Notes under the pieces: model-generated
The model's database searches: none
What the model was told of the DNA's origin: nothing
Seen by the model: the letters and a program-made list of their open reading frames with translations, nothing else
Translations under genes and position numbers: made by a program
Origin: Furcasterigmium furcatum
Lineage: Eukaryota; Ascomycota; Sordariomycetes; Glomerellales; Plectosphaerellaceae
NCBI GenBank assembly: GCA_001599815.1
Contig: BCIA01000003.1
Span: 5,619,598-5,683,597 of the forward strand
Direction of reading: 5' to 3'
Length of the DNA stretch: 64,000 nucleotides
Shown here: positions 1 to 9,568 of the stretch, in pieces
Layout: each line of letters starts with the position of its first letter
Numbering within the stretch: the stretch's first letter is position 1

Positions 1-2
1 TG

Positions 3-821
3 GCGGGCATCGTCGTCCACGGCTCCAACGGCGAGGTGGTGCACCTGTCACGGGAGGAGCGCAACGCGATGATCCGCTGCGCGGCAGACACCATCCACCA
101 GGAGGCGCACGACGTGAAGATCCCGCTGATCGCGGGGTGCGGCGCCCAGTCGACGCGAGAGACGCTCCAGCTCTGCCGCGACGCGGCCAAGAGCGGCGCG
201 TCACATGCCCTCATGCTGCCGCCGAGCTACTACGTGGGACTCCTGGACGACGACAAGGTGGTGCAGTACTTCTACGACGTGGCGGACGAGAGCCCGATCC
301 CGCTGCTCATCTACAACTTCCCCGCAGCGGCGTCCGGGCGCGACCTGAGCTCGGACACGATCGTGCGCATCTCGCAGCACCCGAACGTCGTGGGCGTCAA
401 GCTGACGTGCGGCAACACGGGCAAGCTGGCGCGGGTGGCCAACGACGCGCCGGAAGGCTTCTTCGTGGCGGGCGGCAGCGCCGACTTCATCCTCCAGGGC
501 CAGGTGGTCGGCGCGCACGGGACCATCTCGGGGCTGGCGAACATCGCACCGCGGGCGTGCGTGCACATCATGGAGCTGTTCAGGCAGGGCAGGCTGCTGG
601 AGGCGAGGAGGCTGCAGGCTGTCGTGGCCAAGGGCGACTGGATCGCGATCAAGACGGGCTTCGTCGGCGTCAAGGCCGCCATCGGACACTTCGAGCAGTA
701 CGGGGGCGAGCCGAGGAAGCCCTGCGCGCGGCCGTCGCCGCAGGAGCTCAAGTACATCGCCGATGGCCTGGCCGACCTGCACGACGCGGAGCTGGCGCTG
801 GAGGCGCAACGAGGGCACTGA
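3..821 (+). CDS. DapA-family aldolase/dehydratase, 5' truncated by window
   Basis: The frame is open from the window edge (AGIVVHGSNGEVVHL...) to a TGA at 819-821, so the true start lies upstream and about 272 codons are seen. The protein reads as a class I aldolase of the dihydrodipicolinate synthase/N-acetylneuraminate lyase superfamily. It has the GSNGE substrate loop, the catalytic tyrosine in IYNFP, and the Schiff-base lysine in VGVKLTCGN about 28 residues later. Fungal members include L-threo-3-deoxy-hexulosonate aldolase (galacturonate catabolism) and 4-hydroxy-2-oxoglutarate aldolase, and the sequence alone does not separate them. There is no signal peptide in the visible part, and a cytosolic enzyme is likely. 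The family call is secure and the substrate is open. Confidence 0.88.
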   Translation, partial: AGIVVHGSNGEVVHLSREERNAMIRCAADTIHQEAHDVKIPLIAGCGAQSTRETLQLCRDAAKSGASHALMLPPSYYVGLLDDDKVVQYFYDVADESPIPLLIYNFPAAASGRDLSSDTIVRISQHPNVVGVKLTCGNTGKLARVANDAPEGFFVAGGSADFILQGQVVGAHGTISGLANIAPRACVHIMELFRQGRLLEARRLQAVVAKGDWIAIKTGFVGVKAAIGHFEQYGGEPRKPCARPSPQELKYIADGLADLHDAELALEAQRGH

Positions 822-3570
822 GCGGCGCCCGCGGTCGAGAGGCAAGAGAGGGATGGCGACGGATCGGCCCCTCCTCTTCGCTCTGGGCAACCCCACGGAT
901 CAACAGGAGGACGAGGGCCTGGCCTGGATCCGGAAACCAGCGCAGCACGACGGTGGAGTTGGACGCTCTCTCTCAGGGGCTACAGCACCACATTTCACAG
1001 CGCCCCGCGTTACTTGTGGTGGACTGGGCCTGGCTGAGATGTACTAAAGTATGGGGCAAATAGGGGATATCCTTGCTACAAAATGGATGGACCGGTGAAA
1101 GGCAGGGGTCGGAGGCCCCGAATGGCGGGGGGCAGCCCGGGGACTCGACTCACTCGGATGCCAGGAGGAGCCGGGCTTGACTGGCGGAAAATCGGCAAGA
1201 CGGAAAACCTGGGATTCTCTTGATCTTTGAGCCTTTTCGGAGTTACCAGGGTCTTCTTCACAAGAGGTGTTGAGTGGTGGTGTCATGTTACGAACGAAGT
1301 CATTCCTCACGGCGCGTTTCCTTGCTTGGCCGAGCGAGCACCTTGCTCGTCGTCATCATCTGGGCGTTCCGTATTTCACTATTGATAATAAACCGGCTTC
1401 AAAAGTTCAACAAGATGGTGGTGTCTAAGCCCAGGTTGCCACCCGTGCGTGAGGCCTTGACATCAGAGGCGATGTGCGGAGGATCACGAGTGGCCCTCGA
1501 CGACATCTAGGACAGGCCGAGCGCATCATATGTTACACACAGCAAGCGAAAGGAGTGTGGAATTCCGTCAATAGAAAGGCGTCTTTAGGCGAGGGGCAAA
1601 CCTGACCGGCGAATGTCAGTTACACGGCCACCCCCGTCGTCCGCGTCCGCGTCCGACATCCCACGTTCATTTTCCGACATGCGTTCCGGCACCTATTTGT
1701 TGCATACGAGCTCCTCCTTACTCTGGCATGTCCAACGACCTGCGGTCGCCCACTCTGGCGATTCTAGACCATCACCTGCCCCCCACGCAAAGGGGCAATA
1801 TGGCATAACACACATCCGTGTTGGTGGTGGATCGATACGGAGGGTCCCGGGGTTTTACGGAGCCCATGGGGCACGGAAATAGCGCCGGATAGGAACCGGT
1901 GAGGGGCGCCCAGACAACTTCGGTTCGGTTGGGCGACGCCCGAGGCCATACAACTGCTTTTCAACAAGTCTCGGACGCTGAGGACGAGGCGAGGCGAGAT
2001 GCAGCTGCACACTTTCGGTAGGTGCGTGAGAAAGTTCCCACATAGCGTCTCGGGGGCTCAGAGACGGATGATCAGGATGACAAAGTCAAGCGAGTGAGTG
2101 GCCCGGTGCTCGCTGCCATCCGACGACGTCAGGCCATCCTGTCCCTCCGCCACAGTCGGATATGGACGCGGACAATATGATGGATGGGCTTACCACCCCT
2201 GCTGATGACGGGCATGACGAGGACCCGATTCATCGCCTGGGCGCATGCGATAGCCTCTCAGAACAGGAAAAGCGGTGGCGTCGCGCTGCCCCCTTCAGGT
2301 TTCGTACCCCGAGAAGCTCCCTGAGTGCATGCCCGGGCGTCCTGAGAGCCAAGATGGCCGTCACTCTAACTGGGATACCCCGAGATGATCAGCATCGTGT
2401 GCCCTCCTTTGGGAAGATGCCCAGGTTGCTGCCTTTCCCAGGCCGGGGCGCTTGGAACACCGTCTGCATGTGCGAATGGCGTCAGGAAGCCAAGAAGGGG
2501 GGCATCTGCACCCCGCATTTTCGGGCGGTGGAGGGCATCAGGGATCGGGTTGCAGGGAGGATGGATACCGTCAGTAAGGAGAAGTTGGTCTGGTGACACG
2601 TTGCAGCTTGTATGCCGACGACCTAGACAGAATCGAGACTTCTCGCGATGGTGGTCTGGGTCAAATCGGCGAATCTTGCCTTTTGGAGCAACTCTGGAGT
2701 ATTTATTCCTTTCGAAGCTTGGAGTATGGCTGGCTGACAGCTTCCGAGAAAGAATCCGAGGAGCCGGAGACGAAATCCGGTCACTTCAACCTTGGGCGCG
2801 CATGAGCTGCCCCATTCCTGGCACCAGAGCCTACATGTGTCTATATGACAATCTGGGGCTTTTCCGGGACCCAATTCTTCCGGAGTGCTTTAGACTGCCT
2901 ATAATCTTACACTGCTCATTCACATTGAATGCCCGGAGGGTTGGCAGCCGGCCCGACGTGGGGAGTCCGATGTCGCCTACGAAGTACCCGGTACGATGCA
3001 GAGGCAACCGTGGCACCACCTCATTAGGTAACGGGCGATTCAGATGGGGTAATAGGAGGGTAATGGAGTCGCGTGCTCCTTTGCTAATTGCAGTACACTG
3101 CGGGTTCATTGTAAGACCTAGGAGTCGTGGAGGTGGTCAACGGCCATCGTCGGCATCACACGAGGCCGGGTTTATTATCGATCACCTGCGATATTCATTC
3201 GGCAATTCAATGCCCGAAGCCCGAGGTTCATGCAGCAACGTTAAGGAGAGCACCGGCAAGATGCATCGTCCCCAGGACGGACTCGTCACTGACAACCTGC
3301 GCCCCGTGAAGCAACCCGAGCATCAGATCATCATTCAGACTCGATACAAGGCAGCTCTTCCTCAAGAGAGGATACTGCATGAGCCCTGGCACGAAAATAA
3401 ATCTCACACCCATTGTGTTGCCCCGAATCAGTCATCTGATGCGCGGGGCAAGGACTCATTATCATTAAAAGCATCTCTAGTATGCATTGACTCTCTGCCC
3501 TCAGAGTCCATAATTAGCTCTCAATCGTCATAGTACATGCCTCAGTCTCACAGCATAAACCCATGAGGTC
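822..3570. other. 2.7 kb region without a convincing gene
   Basis: Nothing here translates into a recognisable protein on either strand. The longest open stretch (2385-3533, + strand, 382 codons) has no third-position bias and a Cys/Arg/Ser/Gly-rich composition, so it is not called as a gene but is listed as a finding. The left part should hold the 3' UTR of the aldolase gene. No repeat structure was noticed. Confidence 0.5.
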
Positions 3571-4920
3571 TCATGGCCGGCCATCAAATCCATGGTCGTA
3601 GTTCAAGTGCCGAGGCTCAGCGGGCTGCGAACTCGACACCCTGACCTCGACCTGCTTCGTGATGCCTCCAGACCGCTGCGCTGCAGGGATGATCTCCTCG
3701 GAACTCGCGTCGTCGCCATGGACGAAGTCTTTCGCGGCAGACCGGCTCGTTGCGACTGTGCGGCTGGCCGAGGCCATCTTCCGGCTCCGCCACGTGGAAT
3801 CGTCCCTGTCTGCCAGCATGATGCTGCTGTGGTCGGGGCCACCGCCCCGACGCGCCGAAGAGAGGAGCGACCCGAAGATGGGCTTGAGCTTCTGGCGCAG
3901 CCAGCCCCAGATCATCGGCAGGCTGGAGGTGGTGACGGCCACGAACGACTCCCGGACCGCCCACTCTGAGCCCATTTTCGGTCCGGTGATGGGGTTCTTC
4001 GAGGATAGGTTGTTAGAGACGGCGGAAAGCCACAGCGCAGACGGGGAACAATACACACCTGGAGGATGAGAACGCATCGCAAGATGCCAGCAACCATGAC
4101 GAATATGGCGCCGGAAAAGAGAACGATGAGACCGAGCTTCTTCACCGTCGGTAGCTGGGCTTTCCAGAGCATCGGGATGGGGATGAAGATAAGGTAAAGA
4201 TCCGTGACGATGTTCAAGATCAAAGTCAGAAAGATGTAGACATTCGATAGGGCTGGCTGGCAAAGATCTAGTTCAAAGTAAGTTAGTATGGACCCCGGGG
4301 CACCGCTGGTAAGACTGCTTCGGCTCTTGGTTCTACTTACTTCCTGGGTCTGGGTAGATCTGCCAGAAGTGGTGCATCGGACGACAGCTGAAGAGGAAAG
4401 CGCAGATGAGGGCAATATACGTCGCGCCGATCAGCCCGAATCCCACTCGGATCCGGATCAAAAAGCCCCCGAGCCCGGCCTGCGGAATGCTTGTCAGTGA
4501 CCAGTCTCTAAATCCAGTTCATCTCTTAGTACAGCTTCCGGACCCATGACTTACTGTAAGGCGGAGGTAAAAGGCACACAAGGCCGCTTTGATGACCCAT
4601 AGAACTGTCACATACATACACCAGCCGGCAACCTGGACCTTGGAGCCGCTCACCCTCCAGGTGTATTCCTCGTCAGATGGTGATAGAGCTGCTCGTTCAG
4701 AGCTGGTCATGCCGCTATTGGTGAGTCCATGGTAGAAGGCGCCCACGGAATAAGCTAACACGGTTTCTGTCGCGTATGGGATAATGGCAGCGAGCATCAA
4801 GTAGTCATCGGCCTCGAGTTCGCGGATGCCGACCTGTCTGATGCGGGTGAATGTGCGGAGGAAGATAACCCCGATGCCGATGGATAGGAGAGTGAATGCC
4901 TCGACCATGAAGGGGTCCAT
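3571..4920 (-). CDS. Fungal rhodopsin-domain seven-helix membrane protein
   Basis: Four exons, complement(join(3571..3996,4059..4267,4341..4479,4555..4920)), give 379 aa with introns of 62, 73 and 75 nt in consistent phases. This is the fungal integral-membrane family (Fung_rhodopsin, PF20684; often called PTH11-like). Landmarks are an N-terminal helix followed by DDYLMLAA, a central CRPMHHFWQIYPDPG extracellular segment, CQPALSNVYIFLTLILNIVTD in helix 5, and the hallmark block EWAVRESFVAVTTSSLPMI before the last helix. The soluble C-terminal tail of about 100 residues is Ser/Arg-rich. Members sit in the plasma membrane and some are proposed receptors, but ligands are mostly unknown. There is no CFEM domain at the N-terminus, unlike PTH11 itself. 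The start is the first ATG, just before the first helix. Confidence 0.85.
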
Positions 4921-6672
4921 TGTGCCGGAGGGGCCAACGTGTCGTCGGCCTGCCTATGCTGTACTGGATCTGGGTGTCTGCGAAACTGTCGAGGATGGAA
5001 GTGTGAGGAACCGGACCGCAGGTGGACGGGATCGGGTGGTAGAAGAGACTAAATCATGAAACCAACGTTGCCTGAGATGGCCCATGGGGAGATCTCCCGG
5101 CAAATCGCGTACGTGCGGAAGGCTTCCGGCTGACCGGCAGGGCGCCATAGCGCCTCGTGCTGTAAATCCATGAGCTACATGAGTCGTGTGGTGTCCCCGG
5201 TGATGGAGAATGTGTGTCATCGAATCAGTCGCAGTTTTGATGAATCTCAGGTGTGGTTCTCAAGAATCAAAGCTGGGAGGGATACCCTTGAGACCAACGA
5301 ATTGGCCCGGAGAGGCCATCCGCAACGGCCTCTTCACGCTCGGGAGGCCCCGGGAACAGAACACCACGACAGCTTCTATGAGTTCAAGTCTTCAAGATAA
5401 GGAGGGAGATCACGGGAGGTGATCGTTCGCGCGTGGCTTGGAACGGCCAAGTCTTGCCCCTTAGTCCATATGGCTAGCGGCGAACCAAGGCACGGCCCTT
5501 GGTCAACGGACCTTGCCGTTTGACTGCGGAAGATCTGGTTGGAAGCTGATGTCGTCTTAACCCTTCCTTGGCAGGTCCGTCTGACCACAATCACGCCAAG
5601 GTTAGGCGTCTGGTCTGAAGATGTTCGCTCGCGCCAGAACGAATGAGCCCAACATTGCCACATCCAACCTGCCGCCCATGATGATCTCCTCTGCCCTGAC
5701 TCGCGAACAGTGTGCGCTCCACAGGCCTAGTCTGTGCGGAAGTGACGATCACCATGATGCCGGCAACGACCTTCAGGCGCTGGTGTAAGAGTTACGGAAT
5801 GTGGCGCGCGGCCGGTTGTTGTGGTTCCTTGAACCATCGCGGGTCATCCTGCTTAGATCGCCCAACTTCCCCGCCATCCCCTGAGCTATTGGCACTAGGA
5901 TCTAACTAGTCGTTAACTGTCCTATTTCCACGTGTGAGATCGCCCAGGGGACAATTGGACTAACCCTCGAATGGCATGCATTTCGTCTGGGAGCCACCAC
6001 GGACACGTGGATCATGGGCTAACACAGGCCGGCGAAAGATGCCGCCTTAAAACGGGTTCACTGCAATTCCTTGGCCTTGGAGCGTTCTTCAGCTGACACT
6101 AATGGACGAAATCGGATTGCAAATCTGCTATCATCACGCTTGTGCTGTTCATGATGTGCATCTTTCCGTTCTGGGTAAGGGAAGGTGGGGAGAGGAAGAG
6201 GGAGCCTCGGGTTGTTGTTGAGACGGTCTTCGGTAGTCCGAGTTTGGATGGGTTCTTGTACTTACGATATACGTGAACCATCACTTGCATATTTTGTAGC
6301 CGTGGTTTGAGTGGAGTGAGCTCTATTAGGGTGACGATAAATTCTCGCTACTCAGGCAGTTTAATGGCTGTTATCTTAGTTGTTTTCCGTTATGAGAACT
6401 CGGCGTTTGTAGTGACGGACCATGGTCTTATAATATAGGCTAGTAGATCCTCTACGAGTAGGCGCGAAGATTGGCGTGGGGCGATCCTGAGCTAGGTACT
6501 GACTTTGTTCAAATGGGAGACGTTGTTGAGGTGGAGGTTGTCGACCCAAGGATGAAGAAAGGACGAGCGACATGGAGATGAGGAGAAATACTAATGGCTC
6601 AGAGCTCAAGTACCCGATTGATTTGCTATCAGCTCGAGAGCCGATGTGTGGAAACAAGAAACATCAGTACGA
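4921..6672. other. Gene-poor stretch upstream of the rhodopsin-domain gene
   Basis: Reading both strands shows only short, composition-random open frames. The part next to 4920 should contain the promoter of the minus-strand rhodopsin-domain gene. I see no RNA gene, mobile element or repeat array. Confidence 0.45.
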
Positions 6673-6837
6673 CTATTGGTGGTCTTCCTCCTTGTTGCTG
6701 TCCCGCGCTGTCTTCAACGCATCCTGCACCTTCAGCCTGGCCTCATTCTTAACTTCCATGTCGACAGCTCTCCTAGAACCTGTACCTCCCTTGTTAGGAC
6801 CAGCCCCAGAGGCATCAATGGTAATCCAAAGAAGGAT
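6673..6837 (-). pseudogene. Orphan coding-like 3' tail, possible gene remnant
   Basis: A 54-codon open frame on the minus strand ends at a TAG (6673-6675) and is bounded upstream by a TAG at 6838-6840. From about codon 9 it reads like real protein: DASGAGPNKGGTGSRRAV, then a charged helical segment MEVKNEARLKVQDALKTARD ending SNKEEDHQ. GNN-rich codons support coding origin. I find no upstream exon to join it to, because the small secreted protein gene lies immediately upstream and ends with its own stop at 6842. It could be the remnant of a lost gene, a short gene starting at the internal ATG, or chance. I do not recognise the family. Confidence 0.3.
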
Positions 6838-6841
6838 CTAC

Positions 6842-7371
6842 CTAACAACTCCCTGAGTTGGGATCAGCCCTAGAGGAATTAGTTATGTTCCTGAAAAGGC
6901 ACAACGGCGTGGAAGTAATCCCATCACTCACCTGTAGTACCAATTTCCGTAAGTCGTTTCGCCACCCCGGCTGCAGCTATTGACCTCGCTACTAAGACCA
7001 CCGTAGCACTCATCTGCGCTCAGATAGCGGGTAGCGCCGGCGTTTGGTCCGAAAAGGCCGACAGAAAAGACGACATGTTTGCCATTGAGGTTGCGGCACA
7101 CTCTGAACCCCTGGCCTCTCTGATACGTGCGCTGAAAGTTGTCGCGACAGGTGATCCTGACCCAGTCTAGAGCTAGGTTCCGGTCGCTTCCCCATGTCTC
7201 CCCAGTCTGAAAGCAAGCACGCTTCTGTAGCTTGGACTCAATCGAGGCAGGGATATCTGCAATGGATATCTCAGTGACAGTTGAAGGAGAGGCCTCAGGC
7301 TCAGGGATGGCTGCAGCAGATGCCAAGCCAAGGCAGGCGGCGGCAAAGACGAGGAGAGTTGACGGTTGCAT
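6842..7371 (-). CDS. Small secreted cysteine-rich protein
   Basis: Two exons, complement(join(6842..6869,6932..7371)), give 155 aa. The start is the ATG at 7371 because it opens a clean signal peptide (MQPSTLLVFAAACLGLASA). An in-frame upstream codon at 7410 would bury it. After a short propeptide ending in KR (Kex2-like site) comes a domain of about 100 residues with six cysteines (ACFQTGETWG, RITCRDNF, RVCRNLNG, DECYGG, NSCSRGG and the final GSC). The tiny second exon supplies the conserved-looking end YYRADPNSGSC, which restores an even cysteine count. The pattern recalls fungal secreted Y3-like glycan-binding proteins, but this is only a resemblance. A TATA-like GATATAAAG lies about 95 nt upstream at 7466-7474. 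Confidence 0.8.
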
Positions 7372-8117
7372 CTTGAGAAGTGGTTGCGATGATGGAGATA
7401 GATGAATCAACCGTTGTTGATTCGATAAAAGCTAGACTATACGACGTGAGAGCTGAGACTCCGGCCTTTATATCAGTGTCATCCTGCTGTGTCGCGAACC
7501 AAATCTGCCAAGAGTGGTCCTGACTCAGTAGATAGGCCGCGGAGGTCATTACTGTACTTAGGGTCCTGAATCCGCGGAAGCTCAGTAAGCCTTCGAGGTG
7601 ATGACTGGACTTGCGGTCCCGAATCCGCGGAACCTCAGCCAATTTCCCTTTACGACAATAACCCAAGAAATAACTCGATATGAGCATTTCGTTCGCGCGG
7701 AGGCTCACGTCGTAACCCAGGCTGAATCTCGCCGCCTACCAGCTACGAGAAAAAATATGCCGCAACATCTAAACAGCCGCTCTTCCATCATGAAGGCCAA
7801 GAGTTGAGCGTATTAATCACATGCAGCAGGGTATGCCATCACATCTTGGCAGACTACCCCCGTCCACTGTTGTCAGGGCTATCTACGGTATCGGGGCTTA
7901 CAAGTCTACGAAAATGGGCGCCGTCGCCGGGCTACAGTGGTAGGAGGACTCGAATTTAGCTAGATGCTTCTAATTCTTTGACAATGACCTTTCCTGTGCT
8001 GCTAATCAGAAGCCTCCTAGCTGCATCGTGTCCATTCTCGGCGGCCGGGTCAAGAGCCTCTGGGAGTTTCTGTGTGCTGCATCGACAGTGACCCCACGAT
8101 CGCCCAGCAGTCTTCTC
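7372..8117. other. Promoter region of the secreted-protein gene
   Basis: This stretch holds the TATA-like box (7466-7474, minus strand) and a pair of near-identical 24-nt direct repeats containing CCGCGG (7562-7585 and 7615-7638). Nothing else in it looks coding. The right end is the 3' flank of the BTB gene. Confidence 0.5.
7562..7638. repeat. Two 24-nt direct repeats with CCGCGG core
   Basis: The units GGTCCTGAATCCGCGGAAGC (continuing TCAG) and GGTCCCGAATCCGCGGAACC (continuing TCAG) match at 22 of 24 positions and start 53 nt apart. They lie about 190-270 nt upstream of the secreted-protein ATG at 7371. CCGCGG contains facing CGG triplets of the kind bound by Zn2Cys6 factors. A regulatory role is inference. 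Confidence 0.5.
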
Positions 8118-9268
8118 TCATTGAAATTTGAAGTAGACGCTCCACCATAAACCCCGGATATTGTCAACGGTAGTGAAATTATGCTGGACCTTGTGAAGGA
8201 GGTTGCAATGATGCAGCCAACTAGCGTGAGTGTGATCACACCAAGACGGCGAGCGAAGATTTTTGAGGGCCTTGTCTAGCGCAAAAAGACTCAATCCATG
8301 AAATGGACGCTCTGGCCGTGGTTCGTGAATCCTGGCAGCGTACATGCATTTGCTTAGAGCGCCAAGCATGATCGACGAGCACTCGAACGAGCAGCTCTGC
8401 GTATCATCATAGAACGCTGACCGAACGTTATGAAGCCGAGAAATAAGTTCGGAAATATAGTCTTGTCTGGCCTTGTCAAGGGAGCCTACAAATCATGTTA
8501 GTCCGCAGATGCAGGAGGTCACGAATGCTTACCTGCGATACGCGATAGCGGCGGAAGGCCAAGATCGTCTATAGGACCTCGGCACTCGAAAATGGCAGTC
8601 TTTGTTAGCTGTCGAAATACTTCCTCCTCCGAGAAAACGCAAGAGATGAAGAGTCGGAGCAAAAGATCCATGCCATAATGGGGAGGAAGTGTCGGGCCCA
8701 GATTCTCAATCCAGGTGTGCGAAAAGAAATCGACCGCCTCGTGGCATTTGTAGTAGTCGACAATGACCGAAATCTTGGCAAGCATGTCAAGACTGACCTT
8801 CCGGGGGACTTTCCGTGTTTGGCCATGGATAACATGCATGACGACTCGCAGCGCTTCATGATCCCACGTCTCTGCGATTAGAGTATAAGCGTACCCCGAC
8901 TCAGCCTTGGTCTCTGCGTAGTCGTGTGCAAAAGCTGCTCGGCAGTACTCGGAAGCAAGGGTCAAGTGCTTGGATGAAAGGCGCATTCGAATGGGTGGCG
9001 CGATGTCCGGCGTCGTGGTTGACTTGCGCTCTGAAACACTGTCCTCTGCCTCCGAGCTCCCAGTGGTCTCCAATGCTCCTTCGGCCGGGTTCGATATGTT
9101 CAGACTCGAGAGCACGAGCTTGTCGAGCTTGAATTCCGGAGGCCCATGGTCTGGAAGATGATCGGGCTACAATGGGACATGGCCACCAGTCAGTGGAGCA
9201 TTCGGGCGTGTGAGAATGAGAAGAGTGTCGCCGTCTGCATCAATCTGCTCAACAGAGGACGCCATCAT
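8118..9268 (-). pseudogene. BTB/POZ-domain gene with in-frame stop codon
   Basis: The reading frame complement(join(8118..8485,8533..9268)) gives about 367 codons across one 47-nt intron (GTAAGC...TTGTAG). The N-terminus (ATG at 9268 or 9265) reads MMASSVEQIDADGDTLLILT, the usual opening of fungal BTB proteins. The BTB core follows (IRMRLSSKHLTLASEYCRAA), then helical segments around VPRKVSLDMLAKISVIVDYY and a C-terminal region rich in Cys and His. A TAG at 9167-9169 interrupts the same frame at codon 34, with clearly homologous-looking sequence on both sides. No intron of plausible length removes it. CAG-to-TAG or TGG-to-TAG would explain it. Either the gene is inactive, or an unseen splice or start is used. 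Confidence 0.7.
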
Positions 9269-9568
9269 GAGTGAGTCGTTTGAATGGCTGGATCGAAGGA
9301 AGTAGGCTTCGATATCCGTGAGGTTGTGGTGTGAAACTGAAGGTTGGAGGTCAGGTCACGTGCTCTGGATCCACGCCTTGCCTTGGAAGGCCCCTTGGTG
9401 AGCTCCTTCCTACATGGTACTTTGGATGACCAAGCACTTCCTCACAACAGGCAGTCCGTTAGCTTGCGCAGTGTATTCAATGCTATGGATCGCTACGGAT
9501 TACCCCTGGGGGCGAGTGTCTTCAATCAGAGTGAAGACAGCGGGGAAGATGAGGGGGTGATATCCTGG
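9269..9568. other. Intergenic region between GH3 gene and BTB gene
   Basis: About 300 nt carrying the 5' flank of the BTB gene and the 3' end of the GH3 gene. No other signal was seen. Confidence 0.4.
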
